DNA of 64,000 nt from Dendrocalamus latiflorus (lineage: Eukaryota > Streptophyta > Magnoliopsida > Poales > Poaceae). Under the pieces are notes generated by a model. It searched no databases. It was given only the letters and a program-made list of their open reading frames with translations, and was not told the DNA's origin. Location: contig CM029669.1 in NCBI GenBank assembly GCA_017311315.1, forward strand, positions 19,851,683 through 19,915,682, read 5' to 3'. Shown piece after piece: positions 24,901 through 36,200 of the stretch (its first letter is position 1; the number at the start of each line of letters is the position of its first letter). The position numbers were made by a program, and so were the translations under genes.

Positions 24901-26162
24901 ATGTCAGTGGTAGCCTGAGGTAGAAATAAAACAAACAATAAAAACAAGTGGGCCCCACCTGTCATAGATACAACACATGGAAATAAAATAAAGATGATGA
25001 ATTAAAAATACCCAGTGGGACCCATCTGTCAGAGATTTTTATATTTTCTAAAATTTCAGTGGACTGAGAACTTTAAATGAGCATAACTTAATCATTTTAA
25101 CTCCAAATTAGGTGAGACAAATTTCTAAATCTATCTAAATTCAAGATCTATCCAATGAAGCTAAAACCAGGAATTTTAGAGCTCATAAAATTTTTATGAA
25201 AATTATGGACAATATGGGAATAATTTAGGGAATGTAGTAAATTTAAATCAAGAGGTAAAATAAGGTTGCATAATACTTAAATATCTGATAAATTGCTATA
25301 TGAATAACTAATATAGCCTAAATAGTTAATTGAGATTTAATTATCAAGTAAAGGCATCAATAAAATATGATTTAGCTTAAAATCCAAAGATAATAAATGT
25401 TCACATGCAATAAAGATTACCTTTCCTTATAATATAAACATATATGCCCTGAATATTAGCACCCGACAAAATAATCCTCCACTAATCGTGCACCCTGGTT
25501 CATAAGTCTAACCTAATTCATGGAACTTACTTGATAAATACAAAAATAATAAAAAGAGATTAATAATAAAAAGGGATCAAGTTATTGTGTTCTACCACCG
25601 GCCTTGCCTCAAATCACCCAAATCACCTCTTAATTCATAATAAAACAAAAGTTGAGTTTATTCGGATTTACTTGGATCTTTGAGTTATTTGCTTTTATTT
25701 GGGTTCAGTCGTTGTCACGTAGTTAGAAACTGGAGTCCTGAAGATTCTATGGAGCAAGCAAGGATGAGATCAATGCAGACCAGGAATTAAAGATCATCGC
25801 ATGAGACAACCTTGTGTGAACTCAAGACCGCGGTAAACCGCGCCAGGCGAGTCAACACTTTGATCATTTTGAACCCAGTATTTCAAAGCTATTTCCTTTT
25901 AAATTAGCAACTTGCATGCTATTATTTCATGAAATATGTTATGTTGATTTCAGCAAGTTAGTTAAATCCTGTTGTTGCTGTTGTGTATATTATTCTCCTT
26001 GCCAATCTTGGAAATGTGAACCTTGTCGCCATAGTAAGAATTAACATATGATTTCACAAAATAAGTCCTTACTTATACGGCATGCTTAGGAATGCTAGAT
26101 ACTTGGGGTGACACTAATGCCCCAAGGAATATTCTTCAAACTATTATGAACACAATGGGTAA

Positions 26163-26496
26163 CTTATGGTGTGATGCCATAAGCAACATATGGTGCGATG
26201 CCATATGTAATGTTGGTGCGATGCCGACAAATAGCGTATGGTGCGATGTCATACGCAACCCTTGGTGTGATGCCAAGAGGTAACTTATGGTGTGATGCCA
26301 TAAGGATAGTTGGTGCGATGCCGACAATGAGCGTATGGTGCGATGTCATACGCAACCCTCGGTGTGATGCCAAGGGGGTAACTTATGGTGCGATGCCATA
26401 AGGTTAGTTGGTGTGATGCCAACAATAAGCATATGGTGCGATGCCATATGCAACACTTGGTGTGATGCCAAGAATGGGATATGGTGGGATGCCATA
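26163..26496 (+). repeat. Array of 14 hairpins with constant loop and covarying stems
   Basis: Each unit is a perfect or near-perfect inverted repeat around the 7-base core TGYGATG (TGGGATG in the last). Stems differ but stay paired: CTTATGG/CCATAAG (26163, 26284, 26382), CATATGG/CCATATG (26187), GTTGG/CCGAC (26212, 26309), GTTGG/CCAAC (26407), GCGTATGG/TCATACGC (26234, 26331), GCATATGG/CCATATGC (26429), CTTGG/CCAAG (26261, 26456), CCCTCGG/CCAAGGG (26356, one mismatch) and TATGG/CCATA (26480). The types repeat in a fixed order, so the array is also a higher-order tandem repeat of about 100-120 bp. A related hairpin with a longer loop precedes it at 26102-26126 (CTTGGGG/CCCCAAG). Confidence 0.9.
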
Positions 26497-26759
26497 AATA
26501 TGGAAAACAATGATTATATGGATTATTACAACGAATGGTTTAAAAATGTGATTTCAAACCTGCTAGGTCATAGGGAATTTTAAGTAATTGTATTCAAAAG
26601 CACTCTTTGGCAAAACAAAATAACCCTATGCCTTTCCTTTGTCGAGCCATGCATGTTATATATATTTGCATTCTGTGTGTTGGCTTGCGAGCACGGGGTT
26701 GGAGTGCTCACACTCGCTTTTGCGACAAAATTCAGCATCAGGAATCAAATCACTTCGCC

Positions 26760-27010
26760 TCAGCAACAAAATTGGACAAACTGGCAGAGAAGATGAAGAT
26801 GTCAAGGGCTAGGTCGCGCACCTCCAGTTGGCTGCCTGTGGGCATGTCCTGAAGGTCCCACCTGTGTGCTTCGTTCTTCCGCTGCTGCAATTTATTGATT
26901 TCGGCCTAATCGGCCCATGAGTAAATTTACTATTATATTTACGCTTCCGCATGATATGTACTTTGATATTCAGAACTGTAACTGTGTGCACTATCTACTG
27001 ATCCAGGGAA
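26760..27010 (+). other. Strongly conserved 3' block of the LTR family
   Basis: About 250-380 bases ending near the LTR end align with 12209-12460 of the giant LTR almost base for base, while the rest of the LTR has diverged. Both copies keep an open frame ending MSR(V/A)RSRTSSWLPVGMS then stop. This could be the transcribed leader or poly(A) region under constraint, or a small peptide. Confidence 0.55.
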
Positions 27011-28235
27011 TAGTGCAATAAAACACAGTGAATTTGGATTGAAAAATCCGGGTCCGACAAGCAGGCTCTTGATTAGGCACATATACATCAACATTTGTAC
27101 ATAAGGTCTCATCGAACAGCCTCTCCAGGAGGTCTTCGTGGGCAAGAGGCGTCTTGCGGAATTTCATGATGTCCGTTAGGGTTTGCACAAAATAGAAATA
27201 AACGAGCCTTGGTGATTCGACAATTATCGCAAAGAGTACATGGAAGACTTTGTGAAGAGTCTCACCTTTGCTTGATCCTCCCATCAGTCCAGCTCGGCAA
27301 CAATAGTACTGATCTTCGGATTGAAGCCGAGGGCGGTAGAGCGTAGCTTGAGGGTCTTCCAATTTGCCAAATCCCTTTTTAGTGCATCCCACTTATTTTT
27401 TTTATTTGCTTACGGGGTACTACCAGTCGGTGCACTCATCGAACTTCCAAAGTAGGCTGGAGCACCCCTTACCAAAGAGGTAATTTTGAGGACGATTGTT
27501 GGCGTCTCGTTCTTCCAGGCAAACGACAATGAAAATGTCGATCGCTTCATCATCCCAAACTGCCAGGATTCAATGCTTGCTAGTCATCTCTGAGACCCTG
27601 CTGCTATCAGTCAGCACAATACACCGTGGTGTACAACGAACGACAGAACAACCACGCCCAAAAAAAATTGGTACGGAGGATAGAGCAATCGTGAATTGTG
27701 CCGGGAAGTTATGACAATGGATGCTATGGGCAGAGCATACCTTACAATCGGCTATGAAGATGGTGGGGGAGGTGGTGCACGTCACTGGTCTGGGCAACGG
27801 GAGCGCAGGGGCAGACGACATGCGAGCCTCCATGGGGGCGGACGAGCAGTGATGCTTTAAAGGGCGGACGGTGGCCGAGGCTCCACAGGCCAGACAATGA
27901 GCGAGGCTCCACAGGGCAGACAGCGGGAGACACATTACGGCCCAGATGATAGCCGATCTGGGGCTTGAGAGAGTAGATGAGGGGGTAGCCGACGGATCTG
28001 GATGTAGTGAGAGTAGATTTGTAGGGGGACAGCGGGCTGGGGGGTGTCGGAGCTAGGGGAGGAGATGGGATGGGGCGGCCAGAGTGTCGTCGGCACGAGA
28101 GAGGCCGAGAGGAGAGGGAAGCAATTGGGGAAAGTGGTCTACTGCCAAGCCTCAGGCCTGCACGTCAGGTCTTCACGTGCACACAAAGCTGCTTGTGAAG
28201 CATGCCATTCGAATTGGTTGTGTATATGAACACGC

Positions 28236-28967
28236 CATAATAATATATAACCAAAAGTAATAAGTCGCATCAAAAAAATAATTGATGATCATGGATTGTT
28301 TGTGCATCTATAACTAGAGGCACGTATGGGTCCGGAACAGGTAAAAGCAGAGGGCTCTTCGCACCTCACATGAAAGTGTTGCCCCTCGATGGAAACACGC
28401 GTTTCTCAATACTTGGTCGCTCTCGGTTTATCCATTCCACGAACAGCTAGCTTTTACCATGGTTAAACAGTACAAGCGGGGAAGTGTACGTACACCACCA
28501 CACCGGAGGTAAAGAAGAAGAGGAGAGGAACGGCACGGCACGTTTCGCGATTTCGCATATCTACGTGGTAGAAATCTATGGCGAAAGAACCATACACCGC
28601 AGTGCTACTCGTCCCAGAGTCAGAGATGATGAAATGCAAGTGTCACGCTGCTTATGACGTCAGAATTTCAATCTTTCGCGAAAGGGCCATGACATCGAGT
28701 CAGTTAAGCATTATTGAGGACGCTATTAGAAAAGTACTAGAGGGGGTGAGAGAGTGGGAGAGGAGTGGCCCTGTGCAATCTGGGGCACATGAGTGGGCGA
28801 CCCCTCCAGCCGTCCTCTCTCTACCACGGATGGATGCCCGAGATTTTCGGCTTCATGTGCCACCGCAGGGCCCGCTCGCCAACCGTCACGTGACCCCTCT
28901 TTCTCTTTCTCTTTCTCTTCCTCTCTCTCCCTCATCTTACAATGGGCCAACAAGCCAGCAGCCAGCC
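28236..28967. other. Intergenic DNA upstream of the BIM gene
   Basis: No supported gene. A pyrimidine-rich CT/TTTCTC tract lies at about 28895-28930. Confidence 0.4.
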
Positions 28968-28975
28968 AGCCACGG

Positions 28976-29221
28976 CTAAAGTAGATATCAAGCTAACTCC
29001 TTATCTTATTAAGATTTTTCTAAAATTAATATAATTTGATTTAATATCATTTTATTGATAATTTAAAAGTATTTTTATAATTGAGCTAACGAGCCGAGCC
29101 AAAGTAAAATTTAATTTCATCCAAAATTAACTCATTCAATGTTTAACTAATTAACGAGTGCAATTGAAACAATTTTAAATTGAGCCATGAGCCTCACTAA
29201 CAAGCTTTTTTTCCACCCCTA
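28976..29221. mobile_element. Small hAT-like element (246 bp)
   Basis: The right end GCTTTTTTTCCACCCCTA gives TAGGGGTGG when read inward, a common plant hAT terminus. The left end (CTAAAGTAGATATCAAGC) is a weaker match. AGCCACGG (28968-28975) and AGCCACGA (29222-29229) form an 8-bp target duplication with one mismatch. The interior is AT-rich with GAGC(T/C)AACGAGCC motifs. No ORF. Confidence 0.6.
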
Positions 29222-29747
29222 AGCCACGACACATTGATACACTGTTCTGCACCGTGGATTCTTTTTATCTGGATGAGATGCAATATACCGTGGATTCTTT
29301 TTATTACCAAAATGTAAGGTTTTTGGTGCGAATTCGAACCAAGAAATAGATATTCAGGAGTTCTATTGAAATTTAGAGTCAAAACCGGACATATGATAAG
29401 AACTTGTTTTTATATTATGGTTGATAGCTTTTGGCTACGTTAATGATTTTTATTTGTGATTTTGAGATGACAGCGGATGACGGAGATGCTAATGCGAATG
29501 ACGCACACGATTTTAGACTCAGAAAACTGTTTCAAAAAGTTGTTTAAAAAATTATCTTATTTATTTTAACTTCTAGAGAAATAGAAACCAAAGCCACTCT
29601 AAAATAAGGAGAAGCCCCCATAGAAGCTCCGTGCCTGGTAGCTAGAGTCACTCACGACCTGCCATTAATCGCCAAACACTCGCTAATTACTGTTATCTCG
29701 TCACGTCAACGCCACAGGGCAACCGCGGTCAACTCACGCCCGGCATG

Positions 29748-29753
29748 CACGTG
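29748..29753. promoter_or_regulatory. G-box (CACGTG) upstream of the BIM gene
   Basis: Palindromic CACGTG about 115 bases before the TATA box. This is the core site bound by bHLH factors of the class encoded downstream, so autoregulation is conceivable but not shown. Confidence 0.4.
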
Positions 29754-29863
29754 CTCGCAGCCCCGGTCTACCCCACCCGGCCGGCGCCGCTAACGGCCGT
29801 CACACAGACGCCGTCACGGAGAGAGGAACTCTCTCGTCTAAGCTGAGTGACAGTGAGACGCCG

Positions 29864-29870
29864 TATAAAG
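29864..29870 (+). promoter_or_regulatory. TATA box of the BIM gene
   Basis: TATAAAG lies 234 bases before the chosen start codon and about 60 before the CT-rich leader. The inferred transcription start is near 29895-29900. Confidence 0.6.
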
Positions 29871-29923
29871 ATCCCCAGAGGCCAGAGAGAAGAAAAAGGC
29901 TGGGAGCCTTGGAGCTACAGAGA

Positions 29924-29929
<6 letters not shown>

Positions 29930-29971
<42 letters not shown>
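29930..29971 (+). repeat. (CT)n tract in the BIM 5' leader
   Basis: About 21 CT units in the predicted 5' untranslated region, a common feature of plant leaders. A second, shorter CT tract lies in intron 2 (about 30331-30357). Confidence 0.9.
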
Positions 29972-29973
<2 letters not shown>

Positions 29974-30087
29974 CTTCTCACATCTCAATTCTCCAACCCC
30001 AAGCAACCATCCTTCACACGAGCACGCCGCCGCAGCCTGCGAATCGTGCGCGCGCGCTTCCTCGATCGCTCGCGCGCGCGCGGTGTA

Positions 30088-30230
30088 ATGCGCGGCTATG
30101 GGGCTCCAAGGTACGTACGTGCGTGCGTGCTTGCTAAGCATGGCCGGTTGGCTTCTTGCTCCATGGATGGATCTGTCTCGGGTTTCCTAAATTGGGGAGA
30201 GTTTTGGGCGGGCTAATGCAGGGAATAAGG
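30088..30230 (+). other. Overlapping upstream ORF of the BIM transcript
   Basis: An ATG at 30088 precedes the main ATG (30098) in another frame. After splicing of intron 1 it runs nine codons and stops at TAA in exon 2 (30226-30228), overlapping the main start. It could reduce translation of the main frame. Confidence 0.45.
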
Positions 30231-33200
30231 CGACGCACGACTTCCTCTCGCTGTACGCGGCCGCCGCCAAGGACTCGTCCCTCCCGGACTCCAAGCCGCT
30301 GCCGCCTCCCGCTCAAGGTACGTGTGATTCATCTCTCTCTCTCTCTCTCTCTCTCTCGAATTGATCAGAATTGGGGAGCGAATCTGGCAATTGTGCCATT
30401 CAGAAGTGAAATTTTGTGTGGGTGTTGTGATACCGGATCTCGCAAGAGTTTGCCAAATTCGTTAATTCCTGGTCGTGGGTGAAACCGTGAGAGAGGAGAA
30501 TTAACCAGGCTATATTGGATTGCAAGCAGTTACTGGCTTAATGCTACGTTTTGTACTACTCTTGCATTTAATTATGGCGCGTGGTTAAAGAAAACGACGA
30601 ATTAACGGTAGAAAGAAACGATCACGTGTAGCTAGCTAGGAGGGTGGATGCAAAGAGCCGTCCGCGACCTTCCTTAATGGCTGGCAATTCTATTCTATTT
30701 CTCCTGCCCACTTTCAAAAAAATCTGTTCTATTTCGTTTTAAATTTTTGGTAGTATTATTGTGATTTAAAAGTGGTCTCGGTACCTAATTCTTTCATTTT
30801 CATGCCAAAACGACCACATCTCTACAAGTTGAATTATCATCGTTGTTGCTAGTTACATGTTGTCTTTTGATCATGCATCAAGTTCCTTTTTCATTATTAG
30901 CTATAAGCACTGGGTTCATGGTCGCTGTTATGATGATGTCACCGCCACCACACCTGTCTATCGTTCTGAAGCCAAGCAAACCACAACTGGTGCAGGTTTC
31001 TTCATCAAGACGCACGACTTCCTGCAGCCGCTGGAGAGGCCATCGCAGTCGCCGCCGCCACCCCTACCGCCGGCCGCCGTCGACAAGCAGCGGCTCCACC
31101 AGCACGCGCTGCCCGGCGGCATCGGCACGTTCAGCATCAGCCAGGCCGCAGCCGCGGACCCTCGAGGTACGTACGCAACGCTCGCACGGTTCGACCTCGA
31201 GCCACCACGACACAGCACCCGACCGCACGTGATTTGCCGTAGCTGAGCCGGTTTTTTGCTTGCGTGTTCTGTAACGTGCGCGCGTGTCGTGGTGCGTGCC
31301 GTCGACGATAACGGGTGGGTCTTTTTTACCGTGGGCTCATAAATTATAACTGTGTTTTATAGGTTTTATATTTAGGTTTCGCTCGTTTCAGTTTCGGCTT
31401 CTAGCTTATGACTTATTTTTCACTATTCAACAATTTCATCTTTTTTGGTTTTTTTGAGCTTTTTTGTCGGCTCTATTTTTCCCCGTATTCATTTGTGGGC
31501 TAACCTGTTTTTTCTACCTTTAGATTTTTTTTAAATTTAATTACACAAAATAAACCACCGTCAACTATAGGGTTTTTCAGTCAGCTACAGTAATTTTCAG
31601 TCAAAAGCCACTTAAAATAAGCTATTTTGAGCAGAGCCTTAATATAAGCATTTATGTAAATGAATATAGTGCTAGTAAGTTATTTAAAAAAACTATCCTA
31701 ATAAAATATTTTAAAAGAAGTCTGTGAGAAACTATAAACGAAAGTAACTCGGCTAACATCATCTGGGTGAGACGGACGATGCGAGCGGGCGCGGCGAGGC
31801 GGTGGTTGCACCTTCTTTTCCTTCGGCTTGTTGACGTTGACGCGAGGTTGCAGCAGGTGTCAGCTGTGACGAGCACGTCGACCACATGGGGATGGGTGCA
31901 AATGGACGCGAGATGCGTGCGCATCCGCCGAGGCGTACGTAGCCTTTTGTGGCAGCCACGGTTGGCTCGCTCGCTAGGGTGGGCGACGCTAGGCAGGCAC
32001 TAGCTCGTACGTCGGTCTGGCCGTCATGGCCGCACGGGGTGTGTGGTGGCCGGGGGCCCGTGGGTTTGCTGGGCCTGATGCGTGGGACTGGGCCTGTCTG
32101 TGGGCCAATGGTTCTGTCCTGCGTGCACGTGGATAGGAGAGAACGCGAGCAGTGCAGCCGCATGGATAAACTTGAGCAACAGGAACGATCATCGGAACCA
32201 CTGGATGAACCGATGAATCCAAATGTATATATCTGGGGCGAAAAATCCGACGGGTATTTCGGCCAGTCCAATGTTCTGCTTGGTTGATTTTATTTATAAA
32301 AAAATTGCTCGGAAGGTCAATTGCGAATGGGTAGTTTTCAGTAAAGGTTCATTGCTGCTTTGCACGACATTGCATGATTCACATGTTAACAGACTTGGGA
32401 AGTTTGGAGGGAAGATACCCTTGCTATGAAATTTTAGCGAAATTTTTTGTGTTCCAAATGTGTTATTGCACTGGTTACCGTGCTAGACGCAAGGTTGCCC
32501 TTCTGATTTATTTTTTACTATTAATAAATTTCATCTTTTTTGAATTTTTAACTTTTTTTGAGTTTTTTACCGGTTTTTGCCCGTATTCTTTTGCGTTGTC
32601 CGTGATGAGATAACATATTTTTTATTTTTTTAAAATTTTTAAATTTAATTACGTCAAATAAGCTATCTTGAGCTACATTATAATTTCAGCCAGTTACAGT
32701 GTAATTTTAGCAATAAGTCACTATTTTTAGCCCAACTGAGCAGGGCTTTAGAGCTGATTACATTTTTTAGCTACGATTGGCAACAGTTGTCCTTTTGTCA
32801 TTGTGCCCATTCGTCTTATCATCACATGTTATTCCTTTTCTTTATTTTGTAGCTTTCCAATATTCCAAGTCCAAACAACACATCCAAATACTAATAAAAA
32901 CAATTAAATATAAAAGACCATAAGATTCTAGTACCTAGAAAAATTCAAGCACCATCGCTCTGTTCATATTAGATTATAAAATCTTTTTTCTATAATACTT
33001 ATATTTCAAACGAGATGTATTTTTAAGATGAGGTCTACTAATTAATCGTAGTATACACTATAATAACTTTATTTATATCAATTAAAATTATACACGAGTT
33101 TCTCTGTATATAACTCTCTATAGATTTTTACTATTTATGAGGTAAAACAAAAAATAATCAGTAAAAGCGTCCGATAGGTTGGACTTTGGAAGCCTCTAAT

Positions 33201-36200
33201 GATTCGTGCTCATTTCAACAAAGTAGTACTATACAAAAACCGGAGAAAAGGCGAGAGAAAGCTAAAGCCGTCTGCTTTGTGCTCTGTTTGTCCACTCGGC
33301 AGGCCACCAGTGGGCGCTCCCCTTCGCCGCGGGCAGCGTCGCCGTCTCCTCCTCCAGGCCGCAGCAGCAGCCGGAGCGGAAGGGTGTTGGCGGCGGAGGC
33401 TTCATGGACGCCGGCTCCAGATCCAGCGGCGGCGCGGGCTTCGACGATGACGACCGCCTCGCCGCGCGCCGCGAGGTTTCCTCCTCGCTGAAAGGTAGCT
33501 CAGTTCTGCCCAGTCGGTCTCGTATGTGGGTTCTTGGAGCTGTTTGAAACTCCGGATGGCGAAAAAAACGCAATTTTTATGGGATTTTGGTGCTAAATTT
33601 GCTTCCTTTTGGATTGTAGAGCTCACGGTGAGGGTGGAGGGGAAGGGCGGGAGCTGCAGCGGCAGCGCCGGCACGGACCAGCTGCCGAACACGCCGCGTT
33701 CGAAGCACTCCGCCACCGAGCAGCGCCGGCGCAGCAAGATCAATGATAGGTGTGTTCCTCTAGCTCCAACAGTTCAGGCAGAAACAAGTTGCTGTGATGT
33801 TTCTTCGATTCGATAAGCTCTCGGGTCCTCATTGTCAAGTGTAAATGTGTTAGATAGCACACTGTCGTAGCTAACAGCTACCTAGTGGGTGATATCCTTG
33901 TAGCACAGATATTCAGGAAGTGGTAGCTTTTGGTGAGCTAAAATCTGAGTAATATACTCGCTTAGTTGCATGCAACTGAATTTGCACTGCTAATTCAACA
34001 AATGTGGATGGAAGCATGCATCTGCAACCTGGAGGTCTATTTGATTTAGCTGGGAAATAGGTTGTGTTAGGATGTAGTGATGATGGTGCTCATCTTTGTA
34101 CAACAAGGTGTCCACTCTCTGGGGAGTTGATTCCTGAGTAGATGCGTAGTCTATGTATGTGGTTACGAGGTAGTGATGATTGCGCTCATCTTTGTACAAG
34201 GTGGCCATTGTCTGATGAGTTGGTTTCTGAGTAGATGCTGTCATCCTGTAGTCTGTAGATGCGGTTAGGTCAGTGGACAGATGAAGAGAATACGCTATGG
34301 ACATCCTGCTATAGTGGAATTCAGAGAGTATGTGCTGTGCCTGAGAATACTTGAATGATTGAATCCTTGTGTTGCGCTGCTAAATGTATCTTAATTTGGG
34401 TTTCTGATTTCCTACCAAAATTTCGTTGGTGCAAAGCATCGATTTGAACTTATTTTCCACTTCCAATTATTTTGCAGATTTCAGATACTTAGAGAGCTTA
34501 TGCCGCATAATGATCAAAAGAGAGACAAAGCATCATTTCTCTCAGAGGTAAGACAGTACAGTAATTGCTTAGGTTATAATCTGTTCTCCATTGAATATCT
34601 TGCTTATCTGTTGGCACCTATTTTAATGCAGGTTATTGAATACATACGGTTTTTACAAGAGAAAGTACAAAGGTACGAGGTTTCATGCCCAGAATGGAGC
34701 CAAGAAAATGCAAAGATCATGCCATGGGCAAACATCTACTTCCGTTCTTTCTGGAAAAATGAACAGGTAAAATTGCTTACTACTAACACAGCTTATCCCA
34801 TACATATTAGGCACTTCTCTATTACATATTGAGGCTCGCTAATGAGGTTCTAACAAACTTCTCCGCATTCCATCCTTTCTCTGCAGAACAAGCTTCAGAT
34901 GCCTGAAGATACTTCGCTTGACCCTTCACAAATTATGAAAAGTGGTTCCTCCCCTGGATTCCCTTTTTTACGGAAAGCAGATGATAATAACAATGTGGTT
35001 GCATCTGCAGATGTTTCAGGTGCCCAGGATCAGGCAGAAAATGATCCAATTGGCCATACATCTTACAAATCAGCTGAAACTCCCAGTCCCATTAATGTTG
35101 CAGGTACGATTTTTCCTCCAAGTATAGTTTACAACTTCCTATATTTTATATACTCCTTCGTTGGAATTGGAAATTGTCTCTGTTATTCACGGGGTTTTTT
35201 CTTAAATGTGTAGACAATGTTATGTCTCAGCCGCAAGCTCACAGGACAAAATCGTCACCTGCAGAGGACTGTGCAGTAAATGGCGAAATGTTAAATAACC
35301 CTGAATTGGCAATAGATGAGGGGACGATCAGCTTATCAAGTCAATATTCCCAAGAGTATGTAATAATGACGTATTGCAGTAAAAAAATCACTTTTACCTA
35401 TTTTATTACTCCATGAAGTCCTTTGTATCATTCTTGTTATCATGGATTTTTTTTCCTCTCTTGTTTCCAATTTTGCTTCTCAACATCAGTTTCATTTGCG
35501 ACACCGGAGCACATATTGTTTTGGTTCTACCATATTTTGATACATTTGGATTTTATTTTTGGTTCATAACAGGTTGCTTGGTACACTGAGTCACGCCTTA
35601 CAAAACTCAGGTGTAGATTTGTCCCAAGCCAGCATCTCAGTGCAGATCAATCTTGGCAAGCGGGCTATAAAGAGCTCTGCTCCTGGTGTAACCTCCACAT
35701 CTAAGGTAGGATTTCTTTCAAAAGTCCCAATCTACACAATTGAGGACATGATATCTGCTGAACTCAAGATAGCCTGGCCATCCTATTTATATTCCATTTT
35801 GAGTATGCTGTATGTGAATTTGGAGCTGTCAGCTGTGTAAGGTTTTTGTGACATTTTCCACGTTAGCTTGTATAGTTGTAGGTGGCATATTTTATTTCAG
35901 TATTGCTCAATGTTGAGGCCGTTGCTTACTTGCTCGTAACCCAACCTGGCACTATAAGGCAGTGTTTGGATGCCTTAGGAAAAAAATAAGGCAGTGTCGT
36001 TTTTGCAACCTGCATTTTATTTAAGACCGCAACCTGTATTGTTTATTCCTTGAATTCTTACAAAATATGGCCCATTTACTCTATAGGAGCTCATCGATGC
36101 AGCATCTAATAATCAAACAATGGGCCATCAGCTGAGATTGGGTGATGGCGCTCAAGAACATCTACAAGCAACAAAGCGACACAAATCAGATAACAGCTGA
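30098..36200 (+). CDS. BIM: BIM-type bHLH transcription factor (BES1-interacting Myc-like), 11 exons, 470 aa
   Basis: Exons by GT-AG junctions with unbroken frame: 30098-30110, 30222-30317, 30996-31166, 33303-33494, 33620-33749, 34478-34547, 34632-34766, 34887-35103, 35214-35355, 35573-35705 and 36087-36200. The product begins MGLQGNKATHDFLSLYAAA and has IKTHDFLQPLE in exon 3, both typical of BIM1-like N-termini. The bHLH region (about residues 183-240) starts KHSATEQRRRSKINDR, with His-Glu-Arg contacts for E-box/G-box DNA. It continues FQILRELMPHNDQKRDKASF and the second helix VIEYIRFLQEKVQRYE. The C-terminus has the family block LLGTLSHALQNSGVDLSQAS. BIM proteins are nuclear partners of BES1/BZR1 in brassinosteroid-controlled transcription. 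The ATG at 30088 is rejected because it hits a stop after splicing. Intron 3 is 2.1 kb and carries repeats. Confidence 0.9.
31360..31640. repeat. MITE-like repeat, copy 1, in BIM intron 3
   Basis: Shares an ordered series of blocks with 32480-32760: TTTCATCTTTTTTG, TTTTTTGAG, CCGTATTC, TTAAATTTAATTAC and CAG(C/T)TACAGT.AATTTT. It also resembles the opposite strand near 51680-51830 (TTTCG.TCG, GGCTTATG). Probably an abundant hAT-type MITE; its ends are not resolved. Confidence 0.5.
31759..32271. other. GC-rich segment of BIM intron 3
   Basis: It is open in several frames on both strands, but no frame shows a known domain and the segment lies inside the intron. Treated as non-coding. Confidence 0.5.
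32480..32760. repeat. MITE-like repeat, copy 2, in BIM intron 3
   Basis: Second diverged copy of the repeat at 31360-31640, in the same orientation. Confidence 0.5.

Larger units (their letters stand above)
23378..27059 (+). mobile_element. Solo LTR (3,682 bp) related to the giant-LTR family, TSD AGCAG
   Basis: Starts TGTAACATCCCGAAAATTCG and ends GGGTCCGACA. AGCAG is repeated exactly on both sides (23373-23377 and 27060-27064). Both ends and the overall plan (AT-rich start, GC island 23860-24660, conserved 3' block) match the giant LTRs at 7602 and 15069, but the middle is strongly diverged. There is no interior or second LTR, so it is the product of LTR-LTR recombination. It carries its own hairpin array at 26163-26496. 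Confidence 0.9.
22978..27590 (-). pseudogene. PIF/Harbinger Myb/SANT-like ORF1, interrupted by the solo LTR
   Basis: The N-terminal half lies right of the solo LTR (about 27590 down to 27062). It reads VWDDEAIDIFIVVCLEERDA and NNRPQNYLFGKG, then after a stop WKTLKLRSTALGFNPKIST and LDWWEDQAK, then KFRKTPLAHEDLLERLFDE. That is the trihelix-like Myb_DNA-bind_3 pattern with its spaced tryptophans. The C-terminal half lies left of the LTR, with KKSKKSH-like text and the end FANFKTPEGWLAWIRRS followed by a stop at 22978-22980. Frameshifts and stops are numerous. The partner transposase is downstream on the same strand. Confidence 0.7.
20621..28235 (-). mobile_element. Decayed PIF/Harbinger element split by a solo LTR
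   Basis: It contains both proteins typical of plant PIF/Harbinger elements on the minus strand: a Myb/SANT-like ORF (27.6 kb side) and a DDE transposase (20.9-22.0 kb). Candidate ends are the inverted pair GTGTTCATAT (20622-20631) and ATATGAACAC (28224-28233), but I see no 3-bp TWA duplication beside them, so the boundaries are tentative. A solo LTR (23378-27059) interrupts the Myb-like ORF. About 22000-22970 is AT-rich spacer with no ORF. Confidence 0.6.

Noticed and set aside
30088..30110. ATG at 30088 as the BIM start codon
   Set aside because: It runs into TAA in exon 2 after splicing. The ATG at 30098 gives the THDFLSLY frame.
31759..32271. Gene inside BIM intron 3
   Set aside because: The apparent ORFs have no domain and overlap on both strands in GC-rich sequence between MITE-like repeats.
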